The notes below the pieces were generated by a model. It searched no databases and was not told where the DNA came from. It was given only the letters and a program-made list of their open reading frames with translations. The position numbers and the translations under genes were made by a program. Below are positions 58,999-64,000 of a DNA stretch of 64,000 nucleotides, piece after piece (within the stretch, counting starts at the first letter, position 1; the number at the start of each line of letters is the position of its first letter). Source of the stretch: Calditrichia bacterium (GTDB lineage Bacteria > Calditrichota > Calditrichia > Calditrichales > J004); NCBI GenBank assembly GCA_020635035.1, contig JACKAO010000009.1, forward strand, positions 62,001-126,000. The letters are read 5' to 3'.

Positions 58999-59538
58999 TT
59001 ATGTGATTGTATAGTTCTCCTGCTGTTCAAAGGATGCTTGTTTCGTTGCTTTTAAAACTTCAGCCAGTTGGAAAGCCTGCTGTGTTCCTATCAGTAATTT
59101 TTTGTCATCTTTAAATATAATCTGCAAGCCCCAGTTACCTGAAATGTTTAAAGCTTTTCCTTTTCCGGTTATACTGTAGCGAATGCCCCAGCCACCGAAT
59201 TCAGCTATGGGTTTGTATTTGCGAACAAACATTTTTGAAATACTATTCCAATCCAAATGACGAAACTGCATATTGAATGGAAAAAACCGCACATAAATTC
59301 CGTCTTTCTTTATTTTTGTTTCAAGTTTTTGGCTAAAGAAAAAGTATGTAAAAGCCAGTGTTGCCAGTCCAATTATTATCCATCCGACACTGCTTAGTGG
59401 ATTGTTACCAAAAGGCTTATCGAGAACAAGCTGATAATATAAGGCATAAATCGGGAGAACGTTTATGCTTATGAGAATTGCTTTGAGCCACCATTGATTG
59501 AATCGTTGCTGTTCGAAAAATAATACATCATTTTCCAT
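58999..59538 (-). CDS. small two-helix membrane protein (DUF6141-like)
   Basis: A 179-aa protein from the ATG at 59538, which has GGAGA (59544-59548) 5 bases upstream; a TTG at 59550 is in frame but unlikely. Two transmembrane segments (about 18-40 and 50-68) are followed by a cytoplasmic PH-like beta domain (GIYVRFFPFNMQFRHLDW, YGGWGIR-like FGGWGIRYS, ISGNWGLQIIF). The layout resembles DUF6141 proteins. It is 17 bp after the DUF2459 gene and 22 bp before the carbonic anhydrase gene. Role unknown. Confidence 0.65.
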   Translation of the reverse strand: MENDVLFFEQQRFNQWWLKAILISINVLPIYALYYQLVLDKPFGNNPLSSVGWIIIGLATLAFTYFFFSQKLETKIKKDGIYVRFFPFNMQFRHLDWNSISKMFVRKYKPIAEFGGWGIRYSITGKGKALNISGNWGLQIIFKDDKKLLIGTQQAFQLAEVLKATKQASFEQQENYTIT

Positions 59539-59555
59539 GACATTCTCCAAACGAA

Positions 59556-60242
59556 TTAGTTTTTATATTGATTAAAAATAGCTGTATCGAACGGTGTCCA
59601 CAAACACGCTTTTTGACCACAGCTTTTAAGCGCGTTGTTTGCCCAGGTATTGCAGGTATAAAACAGGTGATACTTTCCAACGGCTTCATAAAATGCATCA
59701 TCGTTTCCATAAACAGCATCTGTTGCAATATGCTGATATCTACCCTGAGCATCTTTTAAAAAGCTTTTGTCAATATAACCTATGAGCCGCTGATACTGTT
59801 CGCGGCTGATATTAATTTTAACACAGCTCTCATTTTCAATTGGTTGATGATAAAAAGTGGCATGAATAGCTGCACTGCTTAAAGCAAAAGCGGCTTTAAA
59901 AGCTGTGGAGAATTTTAAATCAGCCCAGGTTGGAGTTTCCATGTAAAAACCCTTATCACCCCAGCCGAAAGCCAGGTAGTCTTTTGTGCTGTCGTTTGCA
60001 CGTGTGTGGTCATAACGGATTTCTTTGCTCCAGTCCTTCAGATCGCTTTTAACAGGTACAACGATATCCGCGTGCACACCGTTTGTAAGCAGGTAGATAG
60101 AAATATTGTTATTCTGAGAAATTTCTGCTTTTGTTGAAATTCGTGACAAAGTAAAAACTGTGAGAAAGTAAATGGCAATCAGAACCAGCAGTGATAAAAC
60201 GAAAATGCCCAGGAAAGTAAAAATTTTCAACATCACTTTCAT
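59556..60242 (-). CDS. DUF2459/TIGR02117-family membrane-anchored protein
   Basis: A 228-aa protein with one N-terminal transmembrane helix (about 7-31) and a periplasmic domain. YLLTNGVHADIVVPV, FGWGDKGFYMETPTWADLK and FYTCNTWANNALKSCG are diagnostic of the TIGR02117/DUF2459 family; the conserved histidine, cysteine and asparagine suggest an NlpC/P60- or permuted papain-like active site. First gene of the five-gene operon running to 57823. Function not established. Confidence 0.8.
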   Translation of the reverse strand: MKVMLKIFTFLGIFVLSLLVLIAIYFLTVFTLSRISTKAEISQNNNISIYLLTNGVHADIVVPVKSDLKDWSKEIRYDHTRANDSTKDYLAFGWGDKGFYMETPTWADLKFSTAFKAAFALSSAAIHATFYHQPIENESCVKINISREQYQRLIGYIDKSFLKDAQGRYQHIATDAVYGNDDAFYEAVGKYHLFYTCNTWANNALKSCGQKACLWTPFDTAIFNQYKN

Positions 60243-60353
60243 CAGAATTATACTGTTAATTTTAACGGCAGCTTTTTACAAATTAATGGCTTTGTATAAA
60301 TGTTACAAGGATGAAATTCGTGCAAGCTCTTTAGCGGAGGCGAATAAAAATTT

Positions 60354-61037
60354 CTAATCATTAAAAATAAAAAATCCAAAACCGCCGGGATCACGGATAA
60401 TGATGTTGTCTACAATACCTTCTTTGTTGAATTGAGTTATTTCTTCTGTGATAGGTATTTTCAATTCACGGATTTTTTTAATTATTTCAAGGTTGTTCTT
60501 GCCGTTAAAAAAAGTCATCGACGGGTTAAAAAACAGGTGCGGACAGGCCATTGCTTTCATTATTGATAATCCAAAACCGTTGTTATCCAAAGTGATATAA
60601 CCATACTCAGGCGCCCCGCCATTTTGAGAAAAACCAAGTTTTTCCCAGAATTCTATTGAACGAGAGAAATCAGTACTTTCCAGGCTGATACCTGCGTAGT
60701 TACCTAATACACTTGAAGGTTTATTTTCCGAGCTGTTTTTGCTTTCTGCATCAGATTCTTCGAGATATACCCATACACCATTAGGATCACTAAGCAGGTA
60801 ACCGGAGTCAGTTTTCGTCACCGCGGTCAGATTCTCAAGATCTTTAACTTCAACCTGCCAGGATTTTTTTATCAGCTTTAGCCCCGGTCGCGCAAAATGA
60901 TCAGGATTGATTTCCAATGTCACTTTACCATCGGTGAACAATAGCGGCTTTTCTGAAATTTTTTGAAAACTTAATTTGCTGTAAAAATTGATGCTTTCGT
61001 TCAGATTACCGGTAGCTGTGTGGACAACAGTTTTCAT
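60354..61037 (-). CDS. VOC (glyoxalase/bleomycin-resistance) superfamily protein
   Basis: A 227-aa protein of two tandem vicinal-oxygen-chelate modules. Module 1 (1-93) begins VVHTATGNLNESINFYSKLSF and ends GYLLSDPNGVWVYLEE; module 2 (109-225) begins AGISLESTDFSRSIEFWEKLGF and ends NIIIRDPGGFGFFIF. The linker (94-108) is serine/lysine rich. The substrate cannot be predicted from the fold. Its start is divergent from the TolB-like gene. Confidence 0.85.
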   Translation of the reverse strand: MKTVVHTATGNLNESINFYSKLSFQKISEKPLLFTDGKVTLEINPDHFARPGLKLIKKSWQVEVKDLENLTAVTKTDSGYLLSDPNGVWVYLEESDAESKNSSENKPSSVLGNYAGISLESTDFSRSIEFWEKLGFSQNGGAPEYGYITLDNNGFGLSIMKAMACPHLFFNPSMTFFNGKNNLEIIKKIRELKIPITEEITQFNKEGIVDNIIIRDPGGFGFFIFND

Positions 61038-61145
61038 TATATTTTCTCCGGAGAGTTCATGGATTTATTGCTCTTGTAAAGATATTAAGCTAAACTCTTT
61101 GTCATATATTTCTATTCCACTCATTTAAAATGAAGGGGACTAAAA

Positions 61146-62639
61146 ATGCTTAGCCGGATTTTTGTATTACTTTTAATCACAGGTGCTTCCATGCTTTACA
61201 GTCAACTGCCGTTGGGGATTTTTGATTTAGCAAAAGATGTGGGAAATGTCAGTATCCCGGGAAAAACGGAATATGATTCCCAAAAACAAACCTTTACGCT
61301 GTCAGGATCCGGGGCAAACATGTGGTTCGCTGATGATCAGTTCCAATTTGCATATAAGCAAATCAAGGGGGACTTTATTCTGCAGGCCGATGTTGAATTT
61401 ATTGGTGAAGGGACTGATCCGCATCGTAAAGCTGGATGGATCGTACGCAATTCACTAAACCCGGGTGCGCCGCATGTAAATATTGCGATTCATGGTGACG
61501 GATTAACATCGTTGCAATACCGCAAAAAAAGAGCTGCAGAAACACTTGAGAAACGATTTGCATTAACCAACGCCCGCACGCTTCAGCTTGAGCGCAGGGG
61601 AAATGTGTTTATTGCATCTGCTGCAATCCCCGGCGAACCCTTTCAGCAAATTGAATTGGCTGATAGTGCTTTGAATGAACAAATCTTTGCCGGGATTTAT
61701 GTCTGCTCCCATAATAATGACGTCACAGAAAAAGCAGTTTTTCGAAACGTTCGGATTATCATTCCTGCAAAAAAAGATTTTATTCCATACCAGGATTATA
61801 TCGGGAGTCATCTTGAAATTATGGATATAAAAAGTGGTCACAGAACGATCATGCATAGTGTAAGAAATTCACTTCAGGCACCAAACTGGACAGCCGACGG
61901 GAAATATCTTATTTATAACAGGGACGGGCTGCTCTATACTTTTAATATTAAAACATCTGATATAGAAGTGCTGGAAACAGGTTTTGCAAATCGTAATAAC
62001 AACGACCATGTTCTTTCTTTCGATGGAAAGCATATGGGAATCAGTAACCACAGTAAAATCAGGGATGATAAATCACTTATATATATAGTACCGCTGGAAG
62101 GTGGTGATCCGGCGCAGGTTACCGCATTTGGCCCGTCATATCTGCATGGCTGGTCGCCTGATGGCAAGGATATGGTTTTCACTGGTGGACGTAATGGTCA
62201 GTATGATATTTATAAGATTGACACAGCCGGGAAAATGGAAACACAACTAACCAATACACCAGGTCTTGATGATGGGGCGGAATATACTCCGGATGGAAAG
62301 CATATTTATTTTAACTCCAATCGCAGCGGAACCATGCAAATATGGCGTATGAAACCGGATGGTTCTGAGCAGGAACAAATCACGTTTGATGAATATAACA
62401 ACTGGTTCCCGCATATTTCCCCGGATGGTAAGTGGATTGTTTTTCTGTCTTATATGAAAGATGTCCCGTCGGGTGACCATCCTTTCTACAAAAATGTTTA
62501 TCTCCGGTTGATGCCGGTTGATGGCGGGCAGCCAAAAGTAATCGCTTATGTGTATGGCGGACAGGGGACAATAAATGTTCCAAGCTGGTCGCCGGATAGT
62601 AAAAAAATTGCCTTCGTCAGTAACTCAAAAATAGATTAA
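61146..62639 (+). CDS. exported TolB-like propeller protein with N-terminal DUF1349-like domain
   Basis: A 497-aa exported protein. A signal peptide (about 1-19) is followed by a DUF1349/concanavalin-like domain (22-205: FQFAYKQIKGDFILQADVEF, KAGWIVRNSL, FAGIYVCSHNN) and TolB/PD40 propeller blades from about 220 (APNWTADGKYLIYN, HGWSPDGKDMVF, AEYTPDGKHIYF, PHISPDGKWIVF, PSWSPDSKKIAF). It belongs to a family found in many Bacteroidetes genomes with unknown role, probably periplasmic. It is followed by the permease gene after 65 bp. Confidence 0.8.
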   Translation: MLSRIFVLLLITGASMLYSQLPLGIFDLAKDVGNVSIPGKTEYDSQKQTFTLSGSGANMWFADDQFQFAYKQIKGDFILQADVEFIGEGTDPHRKAGWIVRNSLNPGAPHVNIAIHGDGLTSLQYRKKRAAETLEKRFALTNARTLQLERRGNVFIASAAIPGEPFQQIELADSALNEQIFAGIYVCSHNNDVTEKAVFRNVRIIIPAKKDFIPYQDYIGSHLEIMDIKSGHRTIMHSVRNSLQAPNWTADGKYLIYNRDGLLYTFNIKTSDIEVLETGFANRNNNDHVLSFDGKHMGISNHSKIRDDKSLIYIVPLEGGDPAQVTAFGPSYLHGWSPDGKDMVFTGGRNGQYDIYKIDTAGKMETQLTNTPGLDDGAEYTPDGKHIYFNSNRSGTMQIWRMKPDGSEQEQITFDEYNNWFPHISPDGKWIVFLSYMKDVPSGDHPFYKNVYLRLMPVDGGQPKVIAYVYGGQGTINVPSWSPDSKKIAFVSNSKID

Positions 62640-62704
62640 ATTTTTATAGAATTGCCGATTTCGCGATAGTAAATTCAGTGAAAAAGTTTGTACAGGAGTC
62701 TGAA

Positions 62705-63541
62705 ATGTTTGAACTTACGTCCGAAATCGGCCTTTTTATTGTATGTATTGCTTTCATAGCAGAATATGTTGATTCAACACTGGGAATGGGATATGGAACG
62801 ACTTTAACCCCGATTTTGCTGCTTATGGGTTTTAATCCTTTACAGGTTGTACCGGCAATTTTACTTTCAGAACTTGTTACGGGTTTACTTGCCGGATTTA
62901 CTCACCATTCTGTGGGGAATGTGAACTTTAAACCCAAAACTATGAATATTAAAAAAATATACCTGGCCATAAAAAAACTGGGTATATCTGAAAGTTTTGA
63001 CAGGGGCGTTCCGCAAAATCTCAAAGTTGCTTTATTAATAGGATCAACAAGTATTGCAGGTACCGTAATGGCAGTGCTGATTGCTGTGAATATCCCGGCA
63101 TTTTATTTAAAACTTTATATAGGTATTCTTATCCTTGCAGTAGGGGTTGTAATTCTGCTGACTCTTAACAAAAATTTTGTTTTTTCGTGGAAAAAATTAA
63201 CAACACTAAGTATGATCGCATCTTTTAATAAAGGAATGAGTGGCGGTGGTTACGGACCGGTTATAACCGGTGGCCAGCTTCTTGCCGGGGTAGACGGGAA
63301 AAATGCCATTGGAATAACATCTTTAGCAGAAGGGCTTACCTGCATTGTGGGCGTGCTTGCCTATCTTTTTACAGAAGCTTCTGAAGATTGGGTATTAGCA
63401 CCTTATCTTGTGATCGGGGCAGTTATTTCCGTCCCGGTTTCTGCATTAACAGTTAGAAGAATCCAGACAAAAAAATTACGTGGTGCGATTGGTGTACTTA
63501 CCGTAATCCTTGGTCTTTTTGCTCTGATAAAAATGATTTAA
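62705..63541 (+). CDS. TauE/SafE-family membrane permease
   Basis: A 278-aa inner-membrane protein from the ATG at 62705, which has AGGAGT at 62694-62699; an in-frame GTG at 62678 is less likely. About eight transmembrane helices form two related halves, with EYVDSTLGMGYGTTLTP and GMSGGGYGPVITGGQL as the repeated signature. The family exports sulfite, sulfoacetate or other organosulfur anions; substrate here is unknown. It converges with the DUF1697 gene after 8 bp. Confidence 0.85.
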   Translation: MFELTSEIGLFIVCIAFIAEYVDSTLGMGYGTTLTPILLLMGFNPLQVVPAILLSELVTGLLAGFTHHSVGNVNFKPKTMNIKKIYLAIKKLGISESFDRGVPQNLKVALLIGSTSIAGTVMAVLIAVNIPAFYLKLYIGILILAVGVVILLTLNKNFVFSWKKLTTLSMIASFNKGMSGGGYGPVITGGQLLAGVDGKNAIGITSLAEGLTCIVGVLAYLFTEASEDWVLAPYLVIGAVISVPVSALTVRRIQTKKLRGAIGVLTVILGLFALIKMI

Positions 63542-63549
63542 TGATTGTT

Positions 63550-64000
63550 TTATGTCAGCTCATAAAGTTTGCATACGCTGTTCCAGTTTCTTGTTGTAGC
63601 CGATATTCCAAATACTTTTTCAATCATATTGTTTGATAATTTGGTTTTACCATAGCCTTCGGGACAATAAAAGTATAAATGATTGTCTGATAAATGACAT
63701 TTATCTTTTGCAGCCATATACTTTTCCAGTTGACTGAGTTTTTCCAATTTTCCATTTTCAGAAAGAAAAGTGACATAAAGCCGTTTCAACTGATCGCTGT
63801 TAAGTTTAAAAGGTTCGCCTGCAATTATTTTCTGAAACTCTTCTGGTGTTCGGATAATGACAGACACATCAAAACCGTATTGATTTTTAATTTCATCATG
63901 AATTTTATTAATATGACCTGCCACATTATTTTCTGAATGTTTAAAAATGACATTTCCGCTTTGGATGTAGGTCCGAACGTTTTTATATCCCAGTTTCTCA
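63550..64000 (-). CDS. DUF1697 protein, cut by the window edge
   Basis: C-terminal part of a DUF1697 protein whose 5' end lies beyond base 64000. In the frame used, residues before the apparent GTG at 63924 continue upstream without a stop (EKLGYKNVRTYIQSGNVIF), matching the N-terminal half of the family (YxNVxTYIQSGNVxF). The visible part has PEEFQKIIAGEPF, LYFYCPEGYGKTKLSNN and TTRNWNSVCKLYEL, also family hallmarks. Function unknown. Confidence 0.85.
   Translation of the reverse strand, partial: EKLGYKNVRTYIQSGNVIFKHSENNVAGHINKIHDEIKNQYGFDVSVIIRTPEEFQKIIAGEPFKLNSDQLKRLYVTFLSENGKLEKLSQLEKYMAAKDKCHLSDNHLYFYCPEGYGKTKLSNNMIEKVFGISATTRNWNSVCKLYELT

Noticed and set aside
1..64000. CRISPR array, transposon, prophage, restriction or other defence system
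   Set aside because: No regular spaced repeats, transposase, integrase, phage structural, Cas, restriction or toxin-antitoxin signatures were seen in any reading frame.

Overview
The window reads as chromosomal DNA of an AT-leaning Gram-negative bacterium of the FCB superphylum (Calditrichota, Marinimicrobia, Ignavibacteria and relatives). This placement is inference. It rests on a type IX secretion C-terminal sorting domain, a PorV/PorQ-like barrel, DUF4292, DUF5916 and YfhO proteins, many lipoproteins, and LysW-carrier amino-acid biosynthesis. I see no rRNA, tRNA, CRISPR array, transposase, phage or plasmid gene. No gap between genes exceeds about 285 bases.

Region 1 (110-6066, minus) is a compact operon for LysW-dependent lysine (and possibly ornithine/arginine) synthesis: lysW, homocitrate synthase, lysX, lysY, a class II glutamine amidotransferase-like gene, lysZ, lysJ. 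lysW is only 57 codons long. Facing it across a 141-bp divergent promoter region is an ACT-domain protein gene (6208-6870), followed by an OxyR-type regulator and an M19 dipeptidase. A perfect 14-bp palindrome overlaps the promoter of the ACT gene.

Region 2 (9055-19036) holds housekeeping and envelope genes: sufE, a small heat-shock protein behind a sigma-54-type promoter, an ABC exporter, a NifS/IscS cysteine desulfurase, an S41 protease, an outer-membrane barrel, an EnvC-like LytM protein and a bifunctional class A penicillin-binding protein.

Region 3 (19213-45215, mostly plus) starts with a TPR lipoprotein and a DUF4292 lipoprotein and runs into a long polysaccharide locus. It encodes glycosyltransferases, a YfhO membrane protein, a glucuronyl C5-epimerase, a degenerate asparagine-synthase-like protein, a winged-helix/nucleotidyltransferase fusion, a LegB-like dehydratase, a sugar-1-phosphate nucleotidyltransferase, a second SDR, two DegT aminotransferases, an FkbM methyltransferase, a sulfotransferase, a Wzx-type flippase and a deacetylase-like protein. 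C5-epimerase plus sulfotransferase suggests a modified uronate-containing surface polymer. Two antisense lipoprotein genes sharing an N-terminal module are nested near its end.

Region 4 (45218-64000) contains a glyS, membrane protein and hybrid histidine kinase unit, recO, a DUF5916 protein, an exported orphan, a type IX secretion substrate, rpe, a GH30 glycosidase behind operator-like palindromes, a five-gene operon (DUF2459, small membrane protein, beta-carbonic anhydrase, an HU-like fragment, TfoX-N), a VOC protein, a TolB-like propeller protein, a TauE/SafE permease and a DUF1697 gene cut by the window edge.
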